64,000 nt of DNA, taken from contig NZ_LMDK01000001.1 in the NCBI RefSeq assembly GCF_001425055.1, positions 261,845-325,844 on the forward strand, written 5' to 3'. Numbering within the stretch: the first letter of the stretch is position 1; every line of letters starts with the position of its first letter. The DNA comes from Pelomonas sp. Root1237 (GTDB taxonomy: Bacteria > Pseudomonadota > Gammaproteobacteria > Burkholderiales > Burkholderiaceae_C). Positions 17,693 to 26,071 of this stretch are shown one piece after another. Below the pieces are notes generated by a model, which was not told where the DNA came from, ran no database searches, and was given only the letters and a program-made list of their open reading frames with translations. Both the position numbers and the translations under genes were made by a program.

Positions 17693-18448
17693 TCAGCGTC
17701 CGGTGGCGGCCCACCAGATGCCACCCCAGAGATGGTCCAGGTAGCGCTCGTCGCGGTACATGGCCTGGTTGTGGCCCAGCGCCGTGACGAAAACGCGGCC
17801 CTTTTCGTAGGCCTGCCACCAGCTCACCGGGTGGTCGGCGCCCATGCCCTTGGCGACTTGGCCGGGCCAGATCTTGGTGGGGTCGTAGCTGCGCTCGTCC
17901 ACGGCCAGCACAGGGTTCACATTCACGCTGTGCGGGTTGCTGAATTCGTACCACTCGTCGCTCCAGATCCACTTGTCCGGCAGGCCGAAGGTGGCGGGGT
18001 GGTTGGCGTCGGTCTTGGTGACGACGGCCGTCTGCAGCATGGGGTGGATGACGAAGGAGCGGCCGACGAGCTTTTCGTACCAGGGCCACAGGCCGGGCTT
18101 GCTGATGATGGCGCGGTGCACGACGACGGCGTTGCCGCCGGCCTTCATGTAGCGCTCGAAGCCCGCGCGCTGAGCCTCGTTGAACTCCTCGCCCGAGCTG
18201 TTCAGCAGCACGACCGCCGCATACTTGCTCAAGTCGCCCTCGAAGGCGCCGGGCTGGGCCGTCCAGGTCAGCTCGAAGGCGTGCAGCCTGGCCAGCTTCT
18301 CGAAGCTCTCGCGCGCCACCGGGATGTACTCGTAGTGGTACTTGGTGGGCATGGCCAGCACGAGGACGGCGAACTGGGTGTCGGCAGCCAGGGCCGGCGC
18401 GGTGGCCACGGCGGCGGCCACCGCGAGGGCGTTCAGGGTTTTCTTCAT
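17693..18448 (-). CDS. ThuA-like domain protein
   Basis: A 251-residue protein with an N-terminal signal peptide (MKKTLNALAVAAAVATAPALA) and a ThuA-like (trehalose-utilisation type, class I glutamine-amidotransferase-like fold) domain. Typical segments are KYAAVVLLNSSGEEFNEAQ, AGGNAVVVHRAI and the late GRVFVTALGHNQAMYRDERYLDHLWGGIWWA with its conserved GHN. The ATG at 18448 overlaps the stop of the upstream hydrolase gene (ATGA), so the two are coupled. The substrate is unknown; ThuA-like proteins act in sugar metabolism. A degraded paralogue lies at 14905-15123. Confidence 0.85.
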   Translation of the reverse strand: MKKTLNALAVAAAVATAPALAADTQFAVLVLAMPTKYHYEYIPVARESFEKLARLHAFELTWTAQPGAFEGDLSKYAAVVLLNSSGEEFNEAQRAGFERYMKAGGNAVVVHRAIISKPGLWPWYEKLVGRSFVIHPMLQTAVVTKTDANHPATFGLPDKWIWSDEWYEFSNPHSVNVNPVLAVDERSYDPTKIWPGQVAKGMGADHPVSWWQAYEKGRVFVTALGHNQAMYRDERYLDHLWGGIWWAATGR

Positions 18449-19308
18449 CGTGCGGCCGATTCTTCCAGCAACCACCCGCCCAGCTGCCGCATCGCCGCGG
18501 GCGTGCGCGCCAGGCTGCGGTGGTTGGTGCCGGCGAGCTGGTGCACGGTCACGGCCGAGCCGGCGCGCTGCAGGGCGCGCACGAGGGTGTGTGAATGCGC
18601 GTGCGGCACCTGGCGGTCCTGCTCGGCCAGCAGCACCAGCACCTCGCAGTTCAGCGCGCGGGCGGCGGCGACGCTGTCCAGCGGTGAGCGCAGCCAGGGC
18701 GTCAGCGGCGCGAGCAGCAGGTTGCGCCGCAGCACCGCGCGCAGGCTCTTCAGCGGTGTGATCAGCGCGACGCTGGCCACCGGGCGGCCGGCCGCGGCCA
18801 GGCGCGCCGCGAGCTGCATGGCCACGCCGGTGCCCAGGCTGCGCCCGGCCAAGTGCAGCGCGCCCGGCGGCAAGCCGAGCCGCGCCAGCCCCCAGGCTGC
18901 GGCGGCTTCGGCGTCGGCCACGCAGGCGGCCTCGGACGGCCAGCCGCCGCTCTCGCCCAAGCTGCGGTAGTTGAAGGCCAGCAGCGCGCAGTCGTCGGGC
19001 AGCCAGCCGGCAAGGTCGGGCGTCCAGGCAACGTTTTCATTGCGACCGCCAAACCACAGCAGCAAGCGGCGGGGTGGCGTGTCGCCCACCGGCACAGTGA
19101 GCCAGCCCTGCAGCTGCACGCCGCCCGGGCGCGCCAGCCAGACGGCCTCGCTGCGCCGGCGCGCGGCGGCGGGGCCGGGGTCAGTGCGGCGGATGACCCA
19201 GGTGCGGCCGAACAGCAATTTGCCCTGCAGGACGATGAGGGCAGCCGGCAGGGCAAGCAGGAGAAGCAGGGCACAGGCCCAGGGCAGGAGAGCGGTCAGC
19301 GGTGGCAT
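18445..19308 (-). CDS. Membrane-anchored alpha/beta hydrolase
   Basis: A 287-residue protein with an N-terminal membrane segment (LTALLPWACALLLLLALPAALIV) followed by a serine-hydrolase domain. The nucleophile elbow is GRSLGTG near residue 155, and the end contains NHRSLART, likely holding the catalytic histidine. LLWFGGRNENV is the oxyanion region of the BEM46/YfhR-like group. It is the first gene of a two-gene operon with the ThuA-like gene. The substrate is unknown. Confidence 0.8.
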   Translation of the reverse strand: MPPLTALLPWACALLLLLALPAALIVLQGKLLFGRTWVIRRTDPGPAAARRRSEAVWLARPGGVQLQGWLTVPVGDTPPRRLLLWFGGRNENVAWTPDLAGWLPDDCALLAFNYRSLGESGGWPSEAACVADAEAAAAWGLARLGLPPGALHLAGRSLGTGVAMQLAARLAAAGRPVASVALITPLKSLRAVLRRNLLLAPLTPWLRSPLDSVAAARALNCEVLVLLAEQDRQVPHAHSHTLVRALQRAGSAVTVHQLAGTNHRSLARTPAAMRQLGGWLLEESAAR

Positions 19309-19354
19309 GGGCCGAGGCTAGGCCGCCTGCATGACAGCGTGGTGAGCGCGGGCT

Positions 19355-20311
19355 TCAGCGTGTGCAAGGCGCCGCGTTGCCCAGGGCCACGCGCGGCGCC
19401 GGCACTGCGGCGGGCTTGGGCGCCCACACCGTCAGCGCCAGGCCCAGGCCCACCAGCGCCGCGCCGATGATCTCGTTGGCGTGCGGCGCCTCGCCCATCA
19501 CGGCGTGCACGGCGATGACGGACACCGGCACCATGTTCAGGAACAGCGTCCCCAGCGGCGCGCCGAGCTTCTTCACGCCGGCGTTGAAGGCCAGCACGGC
19601 AGCCACGGTGGGCACCAGGGCGATGTAGACCAGCTTCGGGCTCAGGCTCAGAAGCAGCTCGGCCGACGGCGCCTCGGCCCACCCCAGCAGCGTGGCGAGC
19701 AGCGCCACCAACGCCAGCCCGGGCAGCGCGGCGATGGCTGTCAGCGCGGTGTACTCCAGCGGGCTGTGGTCGGGCACCTTGGCCATGGCACGGGTGTAGA
19801 GCACCCAGCCCAGCGTGCCGGCCAGCGTGATGGCGTCGCCCAGCAGCATGCGGGCATTGATCTCACTCGCCTGGCCCAGCAGGTTGGCCACGGTGGCCAC
19901 ACCCGTGAGGGCCAGCGCGGCGCCGAGGATGGCGCGCAGCGGCGGGCGTTGGCCGTCCAGTGCCCAGCGCAGCGCCATCGTCGTGAAGGGCATGGTGGCC
20001 ATGATGACGGAGCCGTGCGAGGGCAGCGACAGGCGCAGGCCATGGAACACCATGATGCTGAACACGCCATAGCCGGCCAGGCCGACGAGGCTGTGGCGCA
20101 GCGCGTGGCGGCGCAGCTTGGCCCAGGGGTGGCTGCCGGCGAAGTGCACCAGCACGGCCAGCACCGCGGTGGCCAGCGTGTAGCGGGAGAAAGTGAACCA
20201 GACGGGGTCGAGCTGGGCGACAACGTTCTTGCCGATCAGGAACAGGCTGCCCCAGGTGGAGGTGGCAAAGAGCAGGGCGGTGATGGCGCCGGGCCGGCTG
20301 TTGGCGGTCAT
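19355..20311 (-). CDS. EamA-family (DMT) exporter
   Basis: A 318-residue inner-membrane protein with about ten hydrophobic helices in two EamA repeats (AITALLFATSTWGSLFLIG at the start of the first, LLGDAITLAGTLGWVLYTR in the second). Drug/metabolite transporters of this type export amino acids, metabolites or drugs. The ATG at 20311 has a purine-rich GGAG upstream and places the first helix directly after the start; longer upstream frames add a non-hydrophobic extension. It is divergent from a LysR gene with 132 bases between them, which suggests regulation by that protein. Confidence 0.88.
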   Translation of the reverse strand: MTANSRPGAITALLFATSTWGSLFLIGKNVVAQLDPVWFTFSRYTLATAVLAVLVHFAGSHPWAKLRRHALRHSLVGLAGYGVFSIMVFHGLRLSLPSHGSVIMATMPFTTMALRWALDGQRPPLRAILGAALALTGVATVANLLGQASEINARMLLGDAITLAGTLGWVLYTRAMAKVPDHSPLEYTALTAIAALPGLALVALLATLLGWAEAPSAELLLSLSPKLVYIALVPTVAAVLAFNAGVKKLGAPLGTLFLNMVPVSVIAVHAVMGEAPHANEIIGAALVGLGLALTVWAPKPAAVPAPRVALGNAAPCTR

Positions 20312-20443
20312 GGAGGGTCTCCAGACGAATGTCGATGCCTTCACTCTCGGCGCCTCGCGCAATTTCATCCATTCGTTTCGGCCGACCGCCCCGTTCAGAA
20401 AATCCACACCCCCGCCCCGCCGGCCCTGCGCAGAATGGCGGCC

Positions 20444-21325
20444 ATGGAGATCTACCAGCTCAAGACCTTTGTCGCCGTGGCCACCGAGGGCAACCTCACG
20501 CGCGCCGCGGAGCGCGTGTTCACCAGCCCGCCGGCGGTCAGCGCCCAGCTCAAGGCGCTGGAGGACGAGTTCGGCGTGAAGCTGTTCGAGCGCAGCGCCC
20601 GCGGCATGGCGCTAACGGCCGCCGGCGAGCGCCTGCTGGAAGAGGCGCGCCGCACGCTGGCCGCGGCCCAGGGCATGCAGGCGGCGGCCGCGCAGATCCG
20701 CGGCGAGGCGCGCGGCCAGGTGCGCATGGGCACGGTCAGCGACGCGGTGGCGCTGCGCCTGGGCGAGGTGTTCGTGCACCTGGCCGAGCACCACCCGGGG
20801 GTGCAGCTGCAGTTGCAGCAGTTGGTGTCACTGCGCGCCATCGCCGCCGTGCGCCGTGGCGAGCTGGACTGCGCCTGCGTGCTGCACGAGCACGCCGAGA
20901 TCGAGGGCCTGGAAGTGCGGCGCCTGCAGGCCGCCGAGATCGTGCCCGTGGTGCCGCAACGCCTGCTGATACACGGCGGCCTGCCGCCTGACCTGACCGG
21001 CCTGGCCGCCCTGCCCTGGGTGACGACACCGCCCGACTGCGGCCTGCGCAGCCACCAGGAAAGGCTGTTCGCCCAAGCCGGCGCCGTGCTGGAGGTGGGC
21101 CTGCAGGCCGACACCGAGGTGGCGGTGCGCAGCATGGTGGCGGCCGGCATGGGCGCCGGCATGGTGCGGCGCGACCAGGCCACGCTGATGGAAGACGCCG
21201 GCCAGGCCCGCATCTGGCCGGGCTGGTCGGCGCCGACCTGGTTCTGCTGGATCAGCAGCCCGGCGGCGCTTGCCGTGCCGGCCGTGGGCGCGGTGCGGGA
21301 CGCGGTGGCGCTGACCTGGGTTTAA
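20444..21325 (+). CDS. LysR-family transcriptional regulator
   Basis: A 293-residue LTTR. The winged helix-turn-helix is at residues 1-60 (MEIYQLKTFVAVATEGNLTRAAERV, then SPPAVSAQLKALEDEFGVKLFERS), followed by the linker helix and an effector-binding domain. An ATG nine bases upstream is also in frame; the second fits the family's usual start. It is divergent from the EamA exporter gene, its probable target. Its stop overlaps the stop of the convergent membrane-protein gene (TTAA at 21322-21325). Confidence 0.92.
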   Translation: MEIYQLKTFVAVATEGNLTRAAERVFTSPPAVSAQLKALEDEFGVKLFERSARGMALTAAGERLLEEARRTLAAAQGMQAAAAQIRGEARGQVRMGTVSDAVALRLGEVFVHLAEHHPGVQLQLQQLVSLRAIAAVRRGELDCACVLHEHAEIEGLEVRRLQAAEIVPVVPQRLLIHGGLPPDLTGLAALPWVTTPPDCGLRSHQERLFAQAGAVLEVGLQADTEVAVRSMVAAGMGAGMVRRDQATLMEDAGQARIWPGWSAPTWFCWISSPAALAVPAVGAVRDAVALTWV

Positions 21326-22356
21326 GGCGTCTTGGCCGCGGGCTCGCGCAGCTGGGCGACGGCGGCCTCGAACTGCTGGGCGGCCTGCTTCAGCGCATCC
21401 AGCTCGGTGCTCGCCCGCCCCAGGGCTTTCTGGGCTGCGTCACGGGCAGCGGCCTCGCCGCCGGCCGGCGCCGCGGCGATGGCGCCCAGGCGGGTCTGGG
21501 CCTCGGTCAGCGCGCGGGCGAGCTGGTCGCGCAGCGCGTCCAGGCGGCTCGACAGGCCCTGCGCCTCGTCCAGCTTCTGGCGCCTTGCCGCGTCGCCGTC
21601 ATCTGGCGCGTTGCGCAAGGCCTCAAGGGTCTCGCGATCGCTCTTGATGTGGGCGTCCAGCGCATCGCGCTCGGTGGCCAGGGCCGCCTGCTGGCGCTGC
21701 GGGGCCGCCGGGTCGGCGGGCGTGCCTTCGTTGCGCGCACGCAGGCCGTCCCCGGCGCTCTTGCTGCCGAAGTAGAAGCCCACCACCGTCGTCAGCAGGG
21801 TGATGATGGCGGTGAGCAGCTGCTTTTGCGCGTCCATCGCGCTGGCCGAGGGGCGCGACTCCAGCGTGTAGAGATTGAGCTTGGCATTGGCGCCGGCATC
21901 GGTGCCCGAGGCGGCGCGGCCGGGTGAGGCGACGACGACCAGCAGCGAAGGCACCTGCTTGTAGCGCGTGATCTCGTCCGCCAGCCGCGCGACCGGCACC
22001 TCGATCTGCTCGAAGGGCTTGTCGCCGGGGCGGGGCATGCGGGCCTCTTCTTGCGCTTCGCTGAAGAACTTGAGGCCGAACACCGCGAACAGCACCATCA
22101 CGCCCACGGCCAGCAGCGTGCGCACCGAGCCCGAGGGCAGGCCGAAAGCCTCGTTGGCGTCGTTGAGGTTGAGGCCGCCGAAGACGATGGCCGTCAGCGT
22201 CAGCGCGGTGGCCATCAACACCAGCAGGCCGACAAACCAGAGGGCGGAATCGCCTCTCGGGTTCGGCGCCAGCAAGGTGAGCGCCAGGACCGCGCAGATC
22301 GCCAGCAGCCCGATGACGCCCCATTTGACCCGCCGGGAAACTTTCTCATCGTCCAT
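21322..22356 (-). CDS. Membrane protein with C-terminal coiled coil, unknown function
   Basis: A 344-residue protein not recognised as a named family. Hydrophobic segments are near residues 12-30, 38-60, 77-97 and 180-200 (LTAIITLLTTVVGFYFGSKSAG). Residues 215-340 are a charged alanine-rich coiled coil (ERDALDAHIKSDRETLEALR and similar). A soluble segment lies between the third and fourth membrane segments. It could be a scaffold or sensor, but nothing in the sequence fixes a role. It is divergent from eutB with a 134-base gap. Confidence 0.7.
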   Translation of the reverse strand: MDDEKVSRRVKWGVIGLLAICAVLALTLLAPNPRGDSALWFVGLLVLMATALTLTAIVFGGLNLNDANEAFGLPSGSVRTLLAVGVMVLFAVFGLKFFSEAQEEARMPRPGDKPFEQIEVPVARLADEITRYKQVPSLLVVVASPGRAASGTDAGANAKLNLYTLESRPSASAMDAQKQLLTAIITLLTTVVGFYFGSKSAGDGLRARNEGTPADPAAPQRQQAALATERDALDAHIKSDRETLEALRNAPDDGDAARRQKLDEAQGLSSRLDALRDQLARALTEAQTRLGAIAAAPAGGEAAARDAAQKALGRASTELDALKQAAQQFEAAVAQLREPAAKTP

Positions 22357-22490
22357 GGCAATCTCCCGCGCTGATATGCAGGATCGCGACGCTAACCGCC
22401 ATGGCCGGGCCGGGCATCCTCAGCTTTGCGGAGCCGGCCGCGTCACACCTTGGTCATGCAAGCGAAGCGGTCGCAGCGCAAACTAGGGCC

Positions 22491-23861
22491 ATGGCCTACA
22501 CGCACACCCTCGGCGGCGAGCGCTACAGCTTCGCGGACCTGCGCACCCTGCTCGCCAAAGCCAGCCCGCGGCGCTCGGGGGACGAGCTGGCCGGCGTGGC
22601 CGCGGCGACGGCGCGCGAGCGGGTGGCTGCGCAGCAGGCGCTGGCCGACCTGCCGCTGACGGCTTTCCTGAACGAAGCCGTCGTGCCCTACGAGAGCGAC
22701 GAGGTCACGCGGCTGATCGTCGACACGCATGACGCGGCCGCCTTCGCGCCGATCTCGCATTTGACGGTGGGCGGTTTGCGCGACGCGCTGCTGGCCGATG
22801 CCGTCGACCCGGCGCAGATCGCCCCGGGCCTGACACCCGAGATGGCCGCTGCCGTCAGCAAGCTCTGCCGCGTGCAGGATCTGATGCTGATTGCGCAGCG
22901 CTGCGAGGTCGTCACGCAGTTCCGCAGCACCATTGGCCTGCGCGGCCGGCTGGCCACGCGGCTGCAGCCCAACCACCCGACCGACGACGAGGCCGGCATC
23001 GCGGCCAGCCTGCTCGACGGCCTGCTGATGGGCGCGGGCGACGCGGTCATCGGCATCAACCCCGCGACGGACAACCTGCCGCAGGTGATGCGCCTGCTGC
23101 AGATGCTGGACGCCGTCATCAGCCACCACGAGATCCCGACGCAGAGCTGCGTGCTGACGCATGTAACGACGACGATCGAGGCCATCGCGCGCGGCGCGCC
23201 GGTGGACCTGGTGTTCCAGTCCATCGCCGGCACCGAGGGCGCCAACCGCGGCTTTGGCATCACGCTGGCGTTGCTCGAAGAAGCACGGCAGGCGGCGCTG
23301 GCGCTCAAGCGCGGCGGCCGTCACGTGATGTACTTCGAGACCGGCCAGGGCAGCGCGCTGTCCAGCGGCGCCCACCATGGTTGCGACCAGCAGACGCTGG
23401 AGTGCCGCGCCTACGCCGTCGCGCGGCGCTTCGAGCCGCTGCTGGTCAACAGCGTGGTCGGCTTCATCGGCCCGGAGTATCTGTTCGACGGCAAGCAGAT
23501 CCTGCGCGCCGGCCTGGAAGACCACTGCTGCGGCAAGCTGCTGGGCCTGCCCATGGGCGTCGACGTCTGCTTCACCAATCATGCCGAGGCCGATGTCGAT
23601 GATGTCGACAGCCTGCTCACGCTGCTGTGCGCTGCTGGCTGCAACTACATCATGGGCGTGCCGGGTTCGGACGACATCATGCTGGGCTACCAGAGCACGA
23701 GTTTTCACGACGCGCTGGCGATGCGGCGCCTGCTGGGCCGGAGGCCGGCGCCGGAGTTCGAGGCCTGGCTGCAGCGCATGGGCATCTTCGAGGCCGGTGA
23801 CGTGCCACAGCTGGCGGCTGGGCTGCCAGCGCGTTTTTCGGCCTTGCTGGAGCAGACGTGA
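22491..23861 (+). CDS. eutB: Ethanolamine ammonia-lyase, large subunit
   Basis: A 456-residue EutB, the catalytic subunit that with EutC and adenosylcobalamin splits ethanolamine to acetaldehyde and ammonia. Recognisable segments include FRSTIGLRGRLATRLQPNHPTDD, VIGINPATDN, the TQSCVLTHVTT stretch, FETGQGSALSSGAHHG, and GVDVCFTNHAEAD followed by the GCNYIMGVPGSDDIMLGYQS end. Length is normal. No microcompartment genes, reactivase EutA or riboswitch were seen nearby, so this is the short proteobacterial eutBC form, probably for nitrogen or carbon scavenging. Its stop TGA lies in GTGAGCG, a heptamer that recurs at the eutC start. Confidence 0.96.
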   Translation: MAYTHTLGGERYSFADLRTLLAKASPRRSGDELAGVAAATARERVAAQQALADLPLTAFLNEAVVPYESDEVTRLIVDTHDAAAFAPISHLTVGGLRDALLADAVDPAQIAPGLTPEMAAAVSKLCRVQDLMLIAQRCEVVTQFRSTIGLRGRLATRLQPNHPTDDEAGIAASLLDGLLMGAGDAVIGINPATDNLPQVMRLLQMLDAVISHHEIPTQSCVLTHVTTTIEAIARGAPVDLVFQSIAGTEGANRGFGITLALLEEARQAALALKRGGRHVMYFETGQGSALSSGAHHGCDQQTLECRAYAVARRFEPLLVNSVVGFIGPEYLFDGKQILRAGLEDHCCGKLLGLPMGVDVCFTNHAEADVDDVDSLLTLLCAAGCNYIMGVPGSDDIMLGYQSTSFHDALAMRRLLGRRPAPEFEAWLQRMGIFEAGDVPQLAAGLPARFSALLEQT

Positions 23862-23864
23862 GCG

Positions 23865-24006
23865 CCGCGCCGGGCCGCCCCAAGCAAGCTCGCTCCCGCT
23901 TGGCGGGAGTGAGCCCGGGCATGGGATGCCCAGTGGGCATCCCATGCCTGGCGAACGCCTGGCCGCGCTGTCGGCCAGGCAAGGCCGCAGGCCGAAGGGT
24001 GCACCA
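23865..24006. repeat. GC-rich palindromic insert between eutB and eutC
   Basis: A 142-base sequence flanked by GTGAGCG on both sides (23858-23864 and 24007-24013). It contains three hairpins. CTCCCGC 23893-23899 pairs with 23903-23909. A perfect 14-bp stem 23918-23931 pairs with 23935-23948 around the loop AGT. GCCTGGCC 23957-23964 pairs with 23973-23980. Its outer parts (GGCCGCCCCAAGCAAGCTCG and GAAGGGTGCACCA) look like a dispersed-repeat unit of related genomes, a judgement made from memory. With it removed, eutC would start at the GTG overlapping the eutB stop, the usual coupled arrangement. Confidence 0.65.
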
Positions 24007-24801
24007 GTGAGCGTCATCGAGCAACCCTGGGCCCGCCTGCGCCGCTACACGGCCGCGCGCATCGGCCTGGGCCGCGCCGGCATCAGCGTGCCGACCGCGG
24101 CTCACCTCGCCTTCCAGCAGGCCCATGCCGAGGCGCGCGATGCGGTGCATGCGCCGCTGGATGCCGAGGAGCTGCTGGCCGGGCTGCGCGCCTTGGGCGA
24201 GGCGCCGTTGCGGGCGCAAAGCCGCGCGGCGGACCGGGCGAGCTATCTGCAGCGACCCGACCTCGGCCGGCGGCTCAATGAGGCCGACGCCCAAGCGCTG
24301 CAAGAGTTGGACGTACCGGCAAGCGACCTCGCCTTCGTGTTGGCGGACGGCCTGTCTGCCCTGGCCCTGCAGCGCCAGGCCCTGCCGCTGTTCACGGCGC
24401 TGCGCGAGCGGCTGCTGCACGAAGGCGGCTGGACCTGGGGACCGCCGGTTGTCGCCACGCAGGCCCGCGTGGCTCTTGGAGATGAGATCGGCGCGCTGCT
24501 GCATGCGCGCTGCGTCGTGGTGCTGATCGGCGAGCGGCCGGGGCTGTCGGCGCCGGACAGCCTGGGCGTTTATTTCAGCTGGGCACCGCACCTCGGGCTG
24601 GCGGATGCCGAGCGCAACTGCATCTCCAACGTGCGCCCCGAAGGATTGCCACCGCCAGCGGCCGCGGCCAAACTGCACGCGCTGCTAAGCCTCGCGCGAT
24701 CACGGCAGGTGAGCGGCATTGGGCTCAAGGATGAAGCGGACGAACGCGGCCTGCCGCACGCGGCGACGGCGGCGCCGCTGATGCGCCTGTTGGGCGGTTA
24801 G
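24007..24801 (+). CDS. eutC: Ethanolamine ammonia-lyase, small subunit
   Basis: A 264-residue EutC, partner of EutB in the B12-dependent lyase; it helps form the cobalamin-binding site. Family segments are DLAFVLADGLSALALQRQA, VVLIGERPGLSAPDSLGVYF and ERNCISNVRPEGLPP. The GTG at 24007 is the start that leads directly into MSVIEQPWARLRRYTAARIGLGR, the normal N-terminus. A palindromic insert now separates it from eutB by 145 bases, which may weaken coupling between the subunits. Its stop overlaps the stop of a convergent small gene. Confidence 0.95.
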   Translation: MSVIEQPWARLRRYTAARIGLGRAGISVPTAAHLAFQQAHAEARDAVHAPLDAEELLAGLRALGEAPLRAQSRAADRASYLQRPDLGRRLNEADAQALQELDVPASDLAFVLADGLSALALQRQALPLFTALRERLLHEGGWTWGPPVVATQARVALGDEIGALLHARCVVVLIGERPGLSAPDSLGVYFSWAPHLGLADAERNCISNVRPEGLPPPAAAAKLHALLSLARSRQVSGIGLKDEADERGLPHAATAAPLMRLLGG

Positions 24802-24995
24802 CGGCCCGGCCGGGGCGTCATCGTGTCGATGCCCGCGCCGGGGTCTTCCTCACCGGCCACGGAGTCATCGAAGGCGCCGTTCTTCACGTCGCGCGCGGGC
24901 CGCTGCTTGGCGGTGGGCCGCTCGACATCGCCGGCCTGTGGTGCGGCCGGTGCGGGCTCGGGCGGGATCGGCGGGGTGCGGGTCGGGTCAGGCAT
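24798..24995 (-). CDS. Small proline-rich hypothetical protein
   Basis: A 65-residue protein (MPDPTRTPPIPPEPAPAAP, then a charged part ending TMTPRPGR) with no recognised domain, signal peptide or membrane segment; probably disordered. The ATG at 24995 has a GGAGG four bases upstream, which supports it as a gene and fixes the start. The 3' end overlaps the end of eutC by four bases on the other strand. Confidence 0.55.
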   Translation of the reverse strand: MPDPTRTPPIPPEPAPAAPQAGDVERPTAKQRPARDVKNGAFDDSVAGEEDPGAGIDTMTPRPGR

Positions 24996-25017
24996 GGGGC
25001 CTCCGGGGGTCAATGAA

Positions 25018-25040
25018 AAGGGGCGGCAGCGCCGCCCCTT
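25018..25040 (-). terminator. Intrinsic terminator of the PRC-barrel gene
   Basis: Read on the minus strand, AAGGGGCGGC and GCCGCCCCTT form a perfect 10-bp stem around a three-base loop, followed by TTCATTG. It lies 26 bases after the stop codon of the gene at 25066-25416. Confidence 0.75.
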
Positions 25041-25065
25041 CGATCAGCAAGCGGCGAGGGCCTGC

Positions 25066-25416
25066 TTACATCCACCAGGTCGAGCCGTAGTAGTCATAGA
25101 CCTTGCGGCCGTACTCGTCGTTGTAGGTGGGCGTTTCGTCGCTCGGGTAGCGCGGTGCGCGCTCCAACTGGGCCTTGTCGACGTTGACGACATAGCCATC
25201 CTTGCTGGTGTCGTACTTCAGCTGATCCCATGGCAGCGGGTAGCGGTCGGTGCCCATGCCCAGGAAGCCGCCGAACTCCAGCGCCGCGTAGCGCACCTGG
25301 CCGGACTTCTTGTCGATGACGAGGTCGTCGATGGAGCCGAGCTTGTCGCCGCTGGGGCTGTAGACCTTGGTACCTTCGACCTTGGAGGAAGAAATGGTGG
25401 GAGTGACGCTGGCCAT
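25066..25416 (-). CDS. PRC-barrel domain protein
   Basis: A 116-residue protein with a PRC-barrel: SSKVEGTKVYSPSGDKLGSI, then DDLVIDKKSGQVRYAALEFGG, the usual beta pattern of the photosynthetic-reaction-centre H / RimM barrel. The tail (residues 90-116) is rich in Tyr and Asp. Stand-alone PRC-barrel proteins of this size are common and often stress-associated, without a defined activity. The ATG at 25416 is preceded by AGGAG at a good distance. A clear terminator follows, so it is monocistronic. Confidence 0.88.
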   Translation of the reverse strand: MASVTPTISSSKVEGTKVYSPSGDKLGSIDDLVIDKKSGQVRYAALEFGGFLGMGTDRYPLPWDQLKYDTSKDGYVVNVDKAQLERAPRYPSDETPTYNDEYGRKVYDYYGSTWWM

Positions 25417-25618
25417 GATGGAACTCCTGGAAAGTTGAACACGGGTCACGGGGCAGGCTTTCGCCCGCTCCGCCAGGTGCTGTGCACCATGTGTTGAATA
25501 TGCTTGTTATGGCGGGGCCTGGCAGTCGGGCTAGGCGCCCAGCCCTTGTAGGAACCGGCCGACCGGCTGCCCGTTCTCGTCCACGCAGATCTGCCCCTGG
25601 CGGGACACATGCCTGGCG

Positions 25619-26071
25619 TCAGTCGGCCGCGATGGCCTCGATCTCCAGCAGCCAGTCGCTGTCGTAGATGCCGGCGATCAGCACGGTCAACGCCGGGCTG
25701 CGCGCGCCCAGCACCTCGCGGCGGATGGCGGAGTTCTCCAGGGCGTGTTTGCGGTCTCCGAGATAGGTCGTGACCTTGACGAGGTGGTCCAGCGTCATGC
25801 CGGCCGCGCGCAGCTGGGCGTCGATGTGGCCCCAGACGAGGCGGCATTGCCCGGCGAAATCCTTGGGCACGGCGCCCGCCTTGTCGACCGGGATCTGGCC
25901 GCTGATGAAGAGCAGGCGCGACGGCGCCCGAAGCTCCAGGGCCTGGGCATAGCCACCCGAGGGGGCGGGCGCTTCGGCGGCATTGATGGCGCGGGTCTTG
26001 GCCATGGCGGCTCCTGCGGTGGATGTCGTTGTCGCCAGGCCCAGGGCCAGGGTGCGGCGGGTGAGATTCAT
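25619..26071 (-). CDS. RidA-family protein with signal peptide
   Basis: A 150-residue YjgF/YER057c/UK114 (RidA) protein. The domain is visible as LLFISGQIPVDKAGAVPKDFAGQ, then HIDAQLRAAGMTLDHLVKVTTYLGD, ending LLEIEAIAAD. RidA enzymes deaminate reactive enamines, but this copy has an N-terminal export signal with twin arginines (MNLTRRTLALGLATTTSTAGAAMA), so it likely acts outside the cytoplasm. The usual catalytic Arg region is less clear here (LTVLIAGIYDSDWLLEIE). The start overlaps the stop of the upstream PD40 gene (ATGA). The 202 bases between it and the PRC-barrel gene hold no supported gene. Confidence 0.85.
   Translation of the reverse strand: MNLTRRTLALGLATTTSTAGAAMAKTRAINAAEAPAPSGGYAQALELRAPSRLLFISGQIPVDKAGAVPKDFAGQCRLVWGHIDAQLRAAGMTLDHLVKVTTYLGDRKHALENSAIRREVLGARSPALTVLIAGIYDSDWLLEIEAIAAD

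Noticed and set aside
22357-22490. Possible cobalamin riboswitch before eutB
   Set aside because: The 134-base gap is shorter than a full cobalamin riboswitch plus promoter, and no B12-box-like conserved core was seen.
22443-24017. Minus-strand open frame of 524 codons opposite eutB
   Set aside because: Antisense shadow with unnatural composition; EutB on the plus strand is well conserved.
25531-25608. Possible small minus-strand peptide ending GRFLQGLGA between the RidA and PRC-barrel genes
   Set aside because: Only 25 codons from a GTG without a ribosome-binding site and with no family match. It might be a remnant, but the evidence is too thin to annotate.
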